From Grimontia sedimenti (GTDB taxonomy: Bacteria > Pseudomonadota > Gammaproteobacteria > Enterobacterales > Vibrionaceae), in NCBI RefSeq assembly GCF_011045095.1, contig NZ_JAALDL010000014.1, positions 1 to 64,000 on the forward strand: DNA of 64,000 nt. Reading direction: 5' to 3'. This document shows, one piece after another, positions 47,459 to 55,596 of this stretch. A program made the translations under genes and the position numbers. The first letter of the stretch is position 1. Each line of letters starts with the position of its first letter. The notes below the pieces were generated by a model. The model saw nothing but the letters and a program-made list of their open reading frames with translations, was not told where the DNA came from and did no database searches.

Positions 47459-49069
47459 ATGCTAACAGGCAAAATTCGTAATCAAATCGACCAAGTATGG
47501 GAAATGTTTTGGACAGGCGGTGTCGCTAACCCCATTTCAGTGATTGAGCAAATCTCCTACCTACTGTTTATCCGTCGCTTAGATGACCTACAAAAGACCG
47601 CCGAGCGCCGCAGCCAAGCAACAGGTTTACCGTTGAAGAACCCAACCTTTTTGGCCGATGAGCAAGATCTTCGCTGGAGTAATTTCAAAGATAAAGACCC
47701 AGACGTGATGATGGAAATCGTCCGTGATCGCGTATTCCCTCTTATAAAAACGCTGCAAAATGAGGGGAGCTTTGCCGAGCACATGAAAGATGCGATTTTC
47801 ATGATCCCATCTGCCAAGCTTTTAGATCAGGTGGTGCAGTTACTGAGCGCCATCGACATGAACGACAAAGACACCAAAGGCGACCTTTACGAATACCTGT
47901 TGAGTAAGCTTCAACAGTCAGGTGTGAACGGTCAGTTCCGTACCCCGCGTAACATCATCCAAATGATGGTCGAGCTAATGCAGCCAAAAGTGGGTGATAC
48001 CATTTGCGACCCATCATCAGGTACCTGTGGCTTCTTGATGGCCGCTGTGGAGTATGTTGAAGAGCATCATGCCAAAGAAGTGAACAAGCCTGAAAACCGT
48101 AAGCATTTTAACAATGAGATGTTTACTGGCTTCGACTTTGATAAGCACATGCTACGCATTGGTGCCATGAACATGCTTTTGCACGGGATTGAAAACCCAA
48201 GTGTGCATTACCGTGATAGCCTGCAGGATCAAGGCAATGAAAATATCTCAGAAGCTTACAACCTGATTCTTGCTAACCCTCCGTTTAAAGGCTCGGTTGA
48301 TTTTGACATCGTAGCGCCTGACTTACTGCGTGCGCTGGGCAAAAACCCAATTGCCAAGAAAGCAGCGCCTAAGTTCAAAACTGAAATTGATGAAGACGGT
48401 AACGAAATTCAGGTTGAGGTGAAAAAGAAAAAGCCGACTGAAAAATCAGAGCTGCTTTTCCTTGCCCTTATCCTTCGTATGCTGAAAGTCGGTGGCCGCG
48501 CCGCGGTTATCGTGCCGGATGGTGTTCTCTTTGGTTCCACAAAATCTCACAAGAGCGTTCGTGAGAAAATCGTCAATGAGCAGAAGCTGGAAGCAGTAAT
48601 CTCATTACCTTCAGGTGTATTTAAGCCTTACGCAGGGGTAAGTACCGCCATTCTTATCTTCACCAAAACCAACAGTGGCGGCACAGATAACGTCTGGTTC
48701 TATGACATGAAAGCGGATGGTTACTCACTGGATGATAAACGCACTAAATTGTTCAAAGAGGGTGATGAGCCAACCCATGAACAAAGCAATATTGCAGATA
48801 TCATTGCTCGCTTTAAAACGCTAACTAATGAAGACAGCACGCCAAACAGCGATAGCCCAGAATACAAGCGTAAGAAAACTGAACAGAGCTTTATGGTTCC
48901 GGTGGCTGACATCACCAATAACGACTTTGACCTGAGCATTAGCCGTTACAAAGAAGAGGTGTATGAAGAAGTTCAATATGATGCGCCGCAAGACATTCTA
49001 CAGCGAATCAAAACGTTGCAAGAGAAGATGGCCAAAGGTGTATCTGAATTAGAGGGGTTGCTGAAATGA
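47459..49069 (+). CDS. hsdM: Type I restriction-modification system, methyltransferase subunit HsdM
   Basis: 536-residue N6-adenine methyltransferase. An N-terminal HsdM_N helical domain (NQIDQVWEMFWTGGVANPIS) precedes the SAM motif (DPSSGTCGFLMAAVEY) and the catalytic NPPF motif in LILANPPFKGS. Methylates adenine in the bipartite site chosen by HsdS. The ATG at 47459 matches the family start; the frame upstream to 47324 is a non-coding extension. First of three cargo genes, 186 bp after tnsD, which leaves room for its own promoter. Confidence 0.95.
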   Translation: MLTGKIRNQIDQVWEMFWTGGVANPISVIEQISYLLFIRRLDDLQKTAERRSQATGLPLKNPTFLADEQDLRWSNFKDKDPDVMMEIVRDRVFPLIKTLQNEGSFAEHMKDAIFMIPSAKLLDQVVQLLSAIDMNDKDTKGDLYEYLLSKLQQSGVNGQFRTPRNIIQMMVELMQPKVGDTICDPSSGTCGFLMAAVEYVEEHHAKEVNKPENRKHFNNEMFTGFDFDKHMLRIGAMNMLLHGIENPSVHYRDSLQDQGNENISEAYNLILANPPFKGSVDFDIVAPDLLRALGKNPIAKKAAPKFKTEIDEDGNEIQVEVKKKKPTEKSELLFLALILRMLKVGGRAAVIVPDGVLFGSTKSHKSVREKIVNEQKLEAVISLPSGVFKPYAGVSTAILIFTKTNSGGTDNVWFYDMKADGYSLDDKRTKLFKEGDEPTHEQSNIADIIARFKTLTNEDSTPNSDSPEYKRKKTEQSFMVPVADITNNDFDLSISRYKEEVYEEVQYDAPQDILQRIKTLQEKMAKGVSELEGLLK

Positions 49070-50223
49070 GTTGGCCTTCGGTTGAACTAGGCTCAATAGC
49101 TAGCTTTATCAATGGGTTCGCATTTAAGCCAGAGCATTGGGAAAAGGAAGGAAAACCAATTATTCGTATCCAGAACCTAACGGATACTTCCAAAGCGTTT
49201 AATTACACCTCAATGTCGGTTCCTGATAAGTATCATGTAGAAGGTGGTGATCTGCTTGTTTCGTGGTCTGCAACGCTAGACGTTTTTGAGTGGAAACGAG
49301 AGAGTGCTCTCTTAAATCAGCATATTTTTAAAGTCGTTCCTGATCATGACAAAGTGAACAAGGATTACCTTCGTTTTGCTTTAAAAAATGCCATCTTATC
49401 AATGCTTAAGTTTACTCGTGGTTCAACAATGAAGCATGTGAATCGAGGCGACTTTTTAGGGACTACAATCCCACTCCCCCCATTAGAAACCCAAAAGAAA
49501 ATCGCTTCGGTACTGGAAAAAGCTGACCAACTGCGTAAAGACTGCCAGCAAATGGAGCAAGAGCTAAACAGCCTAGCACAGTCGGTGTTTATCGATATGT
49601 TTGGTGATCCTGTGACGAATCCGAAGGGTTGGGATTTTAGCGAGTTAAAAAGTTTCATCGTCAACCTCAGAAATGGAGTGTCGCCATCAAAAGACGGTGA
49701 AGTCGAGTCCAAAGTTTTGACTTTAAGTGCAATAACCCAGGGCAATTTCAATGAAACTCATTGTAAAGTTGGCTTATTTAATTCACCTCCTGATGAATCA
49801 AAAAAAATCAAAAAAAATGACTTTCTGATATGTCGAGGGAACGGAAACAAAAATCTAGTTGGGAGAGGTGTATACCCCACGGATAGTCGCGATGATTTGG
49901 TGTTTCCCGATACTGTTATTGGTGTGACTCTCGATTTGAAGCGTCTAGATATCAGGTATATGAATACGCTTTGGTCTAACACTTTTTTACGCGACCACAT
50001 AGAAAGTGGCGCAAGAACAACAAACGGCACTTACAAAATTAATCAGAAGGTTATCAGTAGTGCTCCCATCATGTGCCCTCCAGTCGAATTACAGAGACAT
50101 TTTGGGGACACGATAGAAAGCGTAAACAAACTCATTGCACAAAATCAAAATCAGTTGCGCGAATTTGACGACAACTTCAATGTCCTGATGCAAAAAGCCT
50201 TTAAAGGCGAGCTAAGCCTCTAA
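49066..50223 (+). CDS. hsdS: Type I restriction-modification system, specificity subunit HsdS
   Basis: 385 residues with two target-recognition domains (about 3-150 and 190-360), separated and followed by conserved helical spacers (PPLETQKKIASVLEKADQLRKDCQ; ELQRHFGDTIESVNKLIAQN). The second domain is less conserved and AT-rich, as HsdS recognition domains usually are. It overlaps hsdM by ATGA. The recognition sequence cannot be deduced. Confidence 0.92.
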   Translation: MSWPSVELGSIASFINGFAFKPEHWEKEGKPIIRIQNLTDTSKAFNYTSMSVPDKYHVEGGDLLVSWSATLDVFEWKRESALLNQHIFKVVPDHDKVNKDYLRFALKNAILSMLKFTRGSTMKHVNRGDFLGTTIPLPPLETQKKIASVLEKADQLRKDCQQMEQELNSLAQSVFIDMFGDPVTNPKGWDFSELKSFIVNLRNGVSPSKDGEVESKVLTLSAITQGNFNETHCKVGLFNSPPDESKKIKKNDFLICRGNGNKNLVGRGVYPTDSRDDLVFPDTVIGVTLDLKRLDIRYMNTLWSNTFLRDHIESGARTTNGTYKINQKVISSAPIMCPPVELQRHFGDTIESVNKLIAQNQNQLREFDDNFNVLMQKAFKGELSL

Positions 50224-50262
50224 CTAATTCCAACAAGAATGATTATGTAAAAAGGAAATTCA

Positions 50263-53200
50263 ATGTCAGATACGGCTAATTCTTCACCTCGCGCTGAAGG
50301 CACTAATTTTGGGTTTATGGACGTTGCCCTTCATGGTGGCAGTGATGTGTATTCCATGCGTTGTGCTGAGATTCAAACTCGTGCAATAAGTGCTGAAAGC
50401 CATATCAAAACTGATCCGCGTATTGCGGGCTTTTATGCCCGTAATGCCTTGGAGCTAATGGTTGAAACCGTATTTGACATTGATAAGTGGATCTCACGCC
50501 CTCGGCATGATGCGACCTTAATGTCGCTGATTCATGACAAGGGCTTTAAGCAAAACCTGACGACAAACCTTTTCCCTAAGCTCAAATTGGTTATCCAAGT
50601 TGGTAATGAGGCAGTTCACAGTAAGACGACACTGCCGCAGCGTGATGCATTACAAGCAGTCAAAGAACTGCATCATGTCCTGTATTGGTTTATCCGCACC
50701 TACACCCCTGATTTTGGCAATAGAGAGTTCGATCGCAGTAACTTCGTCGTTCAGCCCTTTGATGAAGCACTGATCCCTCAGCATGTAGTGATAAGTGCTG
50801 AAGTGGCGACAAAAGCACTCAGCAGTATTAAAAGGGTCAAAGAGCTTGAAAAGCAGCTGGAAGAGAGTGACAAAGCTGACCGTGATATCTACCTGCAACA
50901 GCTGAAAGATAATGAAGCGCTGAGAGCTGAGAATCAGGCTTTGCTGGAGAAAATCGAGCAGGCCAAACAAAACGCTGAGAGTGTCGACGATACCCACGAT
51001 TACAACGAAGAAGAAACGCGCACCTATCTGATTGATGTCTTGCTGGATGAGGCCGGTTGGAAACTTGAGCATAAACGTGACCGGGAGTATCCCGTATCGG
51101 GTATGCCAATCTCACAGGCGAATCCAAACGGTAACGGCTTTGTTGATTACGTATTGTGGGGCGATGACGGTACAGCATTGGCGGTTGTAGAAGCCAAGCG
51201 TGCTCACCGCCGCGCTGAAGATGGCCAGCAACAAGCAAAACTCTATGCAGACTGTTTAGAAAAGCAATGTGGTGTACGCCCTGTAATCTTCTACAGCAAC
51301 GGCTATGAAACCTACCTTTGGGACGACTATTTTTACCCTCCTCGTCAAGTTCAGGGCTTCTACAACAAAGACGAACTGGAACTGATGATCAGGCGCCGCA
51401 AAGAACGTAAACCTTTCTTTGAAAACGGCAATCCAGGAAGCAACCTTGTCATTAATAACAACATTACCAACCGCCATTACCAGAAATCGGCAATCACCAA
51501 GCTACTTCAAGATTTTGAATTAGAGCATGAGCGTAAAGGACTGTTTGTAATGGCAACGGGTACTGGTAAAACCCGTACCGTTATAAGCCTTGTCGATTTG
51601 TTAGTGAAAAATGACTGGGTGAAGAATGTACTATTCCTTGCCGACCGTAATGCGCTGCTGACTCAGGCAAAAAAGAACTTCGTTAAAGAGCTTCCACGAG
51701 TCAGTTGTTCAATTCTCGACTCAAGTCAAAGCAAAGACAGCATTAATAGCCGTTTATACTTTTCGACGTATCCAACCATGAAGAACTTACTGGACCGTGC
51801 AGCTCATGAACGTCCGTTTGGTGTTGGTCATTTTGACTTAATCGTGGTGGATGAAGCGCACCGTTCGGTGTACTCAAAGTATCGCCAGATATTTGAATAC
51901 TTCGACGGTTTCTTGGTTGGTCTTACGGCTACACCCAAAGATGAGGTTGAAAAAGATACTTACGGCATTTTTGACCTGCAGAAGGGAATGCCAACCTACG
52001 CCTATGAAGACGAAAGTGCTTATTCTGAAGGTTATCTTGTTCCGCCGACCAAAATCTCTGTCGCCACTAAATTCCTCCGTGAGGGTGTGAAGTACAAAGA
52101 CCTTTCAGAGGAAGAGCAGGAAGAGTGGGAAAACAAGGCGGAATTAGAAGATCGTGATGAAGTCTTGCCGTCAGAGGTAAACAAGTTTCTGTTCAATGAG
52201 GATACCGCTGAAAAGATGTTTGCTCAGTTAATGAGTAAAGATGAAAACGGAGGTATCCATGTTGAAGGTGGTGATGTGATTGGTAAAACCATCATCTTCG
52301 CTGCGAATAATGACCATGCCGTTTTCCTCGAGAAGATGTTTAACAAGAACTATCCGAAGTGGGCAGGCAAGCTCGCACGCGTCATTACCTTCAAAGAAAC
52401 GTATGCCCAGAGCCTGATTGATGAGTTCTCTGGTGATGAAAATGAACGTAAGGACTTTGACCCTAAAAACCCGACCTGTCGAATCGCCATTTCAGTAGAT
52501 ATGCTCGATACGGGGATTGATGTACCTGAAGTGGTTAACCTGGTGTTCTTCAAAGTCGTCCGCTCCAAAGTGAAGTTCACGCAGATGATTGGCCGTGGTA
52601 CCCGTTTGTGTGAAAAGCTGTTTGGACCTGACGACGACAAAGAGACCTTCAAGGTATTCGACTACTGTCAGAACTTTGAATATTTCGATGCCAACCCTGA
52701 AGGCTTACCTACCAGTGTGGTGAAACCTGTCACTCAGCAAGTGTTTGAGAAACGTGTGTTACTCAGCACAGTGATCAAGAGTAAGTTGAGTGATGAAGTA
52801 TTTCGCGAGCGAAACCCGGAAGACTGCGAGCGTTATGCCGAATTAAACCGTTACCAGCTTGATATGTTGCACCACCTTGTTGCTGGCATGAATCTCGACA
52901 ACTTTATCGTCAGACCCAAGCGAAAGGCGGTAGAGCCTTTCTTAGAGCGAGAGTACTGGGACGATATCGACGACGCGAAGTTTACTGAGTTAGAGAGCCA
53001 TATATCCGCACTACCAAGTGAAGCTGAAGCGTTTAACGCTGATGAACAGCTCAACCACATGTCTTATCGCTTTGATAACTTGGTGCTCTCCATGCAGTTA
53101 GCATTGTTAGAGAAAGGCATGCTGCCAGAATCCAGCCGTACAAGAGTGATAGAGTTTGCCGAGCAGCTAGAAGCGAAATCGACCATTCCTGCGGTGCAGG

Positions 53201-53895
53201 CTCAGCTTCAACTCATTCAAGATATACAGACGCAAGAGTTTTGGCAGGACATTCATCTGGTTACGCTCGAAGACATGCGCCGCCGGTTGCGGAACTTAAT
53301 GTTTGCTCTGGATAAGGAGCAGAAAGAAAAGGTTTACACCAATTTCAAAGATGAAGTTCAGGGTATACACGATGTTACGCCGGTTTACAGTAATCCAAGT
53401 GTTGATTTAACCCAGTACCGTAAGAAGGTCGAGTTATATATTCAAGATCACCAAGACCAGCTAACCATCCAAAAGTTAAAGCGTAATAAGCCCATCACAC
53501 AAGCTGATTTAGACGTTCTAGAAGGCTTGCTGTTAGATGCGAGTGGTATGGTTGACGTAAAGGCCTACCGTGAAAAAATCTTGCGAGAAAAGCCGCTAGG
53601 AACATTCATTCGTGAGCTGGTTGGTTTGGATTTGAATGCCGCGAAGGAGGCATTCAGCAGCTTCCTTGATAAAGAGTCTTACAGCGCTGAGCAAATTCAG
53701 TTTGTTAACCAAGTCATCGACTACCTAGTCAACAACGGCATCTTAGATATGTCGCAACTATTCGAACCTCCTTTCACCGACAACCACGGCGAGAGTGCCT
53801 ATGGCTTCTTTGATGAAGGCACCGTTGTAGAGCTGTTTGGTGTTATCCGCAAAGTAAATGCAAATGCGGTGGTTGAAGAAAGTCAGAGTGCTTAG
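50263..53895 (+). CDS. hsdR: Type I restriction-modification system, restriction subunit HsdR
   Basis: 1210 residues. It has an N-terminal DUF4145-like helical domain (about 40-150), a coiled-coil linker (190-235), the HSDR_N nuclease with FVDYVLWGDDG and the catalytic VVEAKRA, then an SF2 translocase with MATGTGKTRTV, VVDEAHRS, GLTATP and the C-terminal motif QMIGRGTRL. It cleaves DNA at a distance after translocation when the HsdM2S site is unmethylated. A 39-bp gap with AAAAGGAAA precedes it. Nothing suggests truncation, so the whole system looks functional. Confidence 0.94.
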   Translation: MSDTANSSPRAEGTNFGFMDVALHGGSDVYSMRCAEIQTRAISAESHIKTDPRIAGFYARNALELMVETVFDIDKWISRPRHDATLMSLIHDKGFKQNLTTNLFPKLKLVIQVGNEAVHSKTTLPQRDALQAVKELHHVLYWFIRTYTPDFGNREFDRSNFVVQPFDEALIPQHVVISAEVATKALSSIKRVKELEKQLEESDKADRDIYLQQLKDNEALRAENQALLEKIEQAKQNAESVDDTHDYNEEETRTYLIDVLLDEAGWKLEHKRDREYPVSGMPISQANPNGNGFVDYVLWGDDGTALAVVEAKRAHRRAEDGQQQAKLYADCLEKQCGVRPVIFYSNGYETYLWDDYFYPPRQVQGFYNKDELELMIRRRKERKPFFENGNPGSNLVINNNITNRHYQKSAITKLLQDFELEHERKGLFVMATGTGKTRTVISLVDLLVKNDWVKNVLFLADRNALLTQAKKNFVKELPRVSCSILDSSQSKDSINSRLYFSTYPTMKNLLDRAAHERPFGVGHFDLIVVDEAHRSVYSKYRQIFEYFDGFLVGLTATPKDEVEKDTYGIFDLQKGMPTYAYEDESAYSEGYLVPPTKISVATKFLREGVKYKDLSEEEQEEWENKAELEDRDEVLPSEVNKFLFNEDTAEKMFAQLMSKDENGGIHVEGGDVIGKTIIFAANNDHAVFLEKMFNKNYPKWAGKLARVITFKETYAQSLIDEFSGDENERKDFDPKNPTCRIAISVDMLDTGIDVPEVVNLVFFKVVRSKVKFTQMIGRGTRLCEKLFGPDDDKETFKVFDYCQNFEYFDANPEGLPTSVVKPVTQQVFEKRVLLSTVIKSKLSDEVFRERNPEDCERYAELNRYQLDMLHHLVAGMNLDNFIVRPKRKAVEPFLEREYWDDIDDAKFTELESHISALPSEAEAFNADEQLNHMSYRFDNLVLSMQLALLEKGMLPESSRTRVIEFAEQLEAKSTIPAVQAQLQLIQDIQTQEFWQDIHLVTLEDMRRRLRNLMFALDKEQKEKVYTNFKDEVQGIHDVTPVYSNPSVDLTQYRKKVELYIQDHQDQLTIQKLKRNKPITQADLDVLEGLLLDASGMVDVKAYREKILREKPLGTFIRELVGLDLNAAKEAFSSFLDKESYSAEQIQFVNQVIDYLVNNGILDMSQLFEPPFTDNHGESAYGFFDEGTVVELFGVIRKVNANAVVEESQSA

Positions 53896-54099
53896 GTTCT
53901 GATCGCCCACTAGTCAGTTACGAAGAGTTGTGTCATTTGGTTATTTTTCTTGAACTGCAAAGTTGAGACTATTTTGTTCTTAAAAATCATTATGGTATGC
54001 GCATGTTAGAATAATGAATTAGTTGAAAAAATAGAGCTGGACTACCTCCAAGATGAGTCACTCCATAGCTGGATATTCCGCTATCTTCTAGTAGTAGGC

Positions 54100-55023
54100 G
54101 TGTCTGACTTCTCTTCTTTGATCGCAAATGACGGTAGCTGGGTTTCGATTCCTAGCTTCACTGAGAAATTCTCTATACCCAAAACTCGGTTCGATGATGG
54201 CGATTTGTTGAGATTCCTAAGGCGCTCGGGAGTTGGATTAAAAACAGCTGACTGGTTTGATAACCCAATGGTCTTTTTGGAGTTAGTTGACTTTGTTTTT
54301 TCTGGAAGCCTCCGTTTTAGTCGCAATAAGGGAAAATACCCTATCCGTTTTTGCGAACAATGCATCCAAGAATCGATAAAAACGCATGGATTTGGTTATT
54401 TCAAATCGAGTTGGCTATTTCACTTTGAGTGTGGTCTACACCGAAAACCACTTTTGGCGCTGCAGCCAACAGGTAAGAAAGAGGCAGCTAGATTGGCCAT
54501 ATCTGCTATCTCGGGGAAATTTCCGCGTCTTAGTGGTGTGTACTCAGATATCAATGAACCTAAGACACCTGAAACGTTAGCAGAAGCATTTCATGTGATG
54601 CCATGTTTGTTGTTCGACTTTTATATGTGGGCGTCAAAATGGCGAGGAGATAACTATCTAGGTAAGGGGTACCTGGATTTTTACTACAAAGATGGGCGAA
54701 GAAAGCCGATCTCAGATAGGTATCTTCACTCCGAGTATCATAGGTACAAAACCGAGTATCCCATGCAATTTGGTGAGTTTCTGAAACAGAGGGCAGAGAT
54801 AAAAGCGCATTGGTTTCGCATAAGCAGGGGGCAGGCTCAAAAAGAGATGCTATTGAAGAGTAATCAGTATAATTGCTCTAAATGTACACGATGGATGATC
54901 ATAGATTCCTGTCCAGCCAAACCCATAATATCCCGCCGATTAGAGCCTAGTCATTTATCATCTAAACCCCTGAATTTTTGCGACGAACTCTTAAAGAATC
55001 GTTTGATTTACTTAGATAGATAG
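54100..55023 (+). CDS. Second TniQ-family protein of the transposon, start codon unclear
   Basis: 307 residues from a GTG at 54100. It has a TniQ zinc-finger block (RFCEQCIQES ... FHFECGLHRKPLLAL) and a second Cys pair near the C-terminus (NCSKCTRWM). The frame is open upstream of the GTG to a TAG at 54007 and encodes LQDESLHSWIFRYLLVVGVS, the conserved TniQ N-terminal motif, but no ATG, GTG or TTG lies in that stretch. So the real protein begins near 54010-54040 from a non-standard codon, or the gene has lost its start. Target pathway unknown; separated from tnsABCD by the hsd genes. Confidence 0.72.
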   Translation: MSDFSSLIANDGSWVSIPSFTEKFSIPKTRFDDGDLLRFLRRSGVGLKTADWFDNPMVFLELVDFVFSGSLRFSRNKGKYPIRFCEQCIQESIKTHGFGYFKSSWLFHFECGLHRKPLLALQPTGKKEAARLAISAISGKFPRLSGVYSDINEPKTPETLAEAFHVMPCLLFDFYMWASKWRGDNYLGKGYLDFYYKDGRRKPISDRYLHSEYHRYKTEYPMQFGEFLKQRAEIKAHWFRISRGQAQKEMLLKSNQYNCSKCTRWMIIDSCPAKPIISRRLEPSHLSSKPLNFCDELLKNRLIYLDR

Positions 55024-55084
55024 TTTTGAGCAAAGCTCTCGCTATTTACCTTTAAAGCAAGATTTTAGTGCATTGATTGAGTAT

Positions 55085-55498
55085 CTAACAGAACTCTCCA
55101 TGCTCTACCTTTTTCAGTAATTCCCGAATCATTTCAATGCCTACAAAAGTATCTAGCCAAGTGATTGGCTGAGTATTATCCAGTGCCGGGATGACCTCTT
55201 TGAGCCAGTATCGGGCTAGCTGATCATTTCCAAATACTTCTTGGCAATAGGCATATAGATCCACGATCGCTAGGAGATGCTCAGTTTCTCGAGGAGTCAA
55301 TTTAACGGGAGTCACAATAGCTTTGAACTCCCCGTACTGTAAGTCAAGCAAGGTCGCGAGCTCTTCGAAAGCAATACCAGTTATATCGGATGACTTGTAA
55401 AGATAAGCTCTTTCGATCCCGTCTCTAATTACAGTCAACTCTTGAACAACCGACAGGCTCTCTTCAAAGCCTAACTTGTGAAGCGCTGAATGATACAT
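55085..55498 (-). CDS. MbcA/ParS/Xre-type (DUF2384) antitoxin-like protein, orphan
   Basis: 137 residues. The C-terminal third (FGNDQLARYWLKEV ... TWLDTFVGIEMIRELLKKVEHGEF) fits the DUF2384 toxin-binding domain of RES-Xre antitoxins. The N-terminal half is helical with IAFEELATLLDL, a possible HTH. Such proteins normally precede a RES-domain toxin, but nothing like one lies on either side here. It is the only minus-strand gene in the transposon. It may act as a solitary anti-toxin or as a regulator. Confidence 0.7.
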   Translation of the reverse strand: MYHSALHKLGFEESLSVVQELTVIRDGIERAYLYKSSDITGIAFEELATLLDLQYGEFKAIVTPVKLTPRETEHLLAIVDLYAYCQEVFGNDQLARYWLKEVIPALDNTQPITWLDTFVGIEMIRELLKKVEHGEFC

Positions 55499-55596
55499 TT
55501 GACTTTTACCTCAGTTGTCTAGAACTTGAGCAGGTGATGTTTCGTTATTCACTTAACAATAAAAACAATGAGCGCCGTTTGCTAGGGGATAAAACG

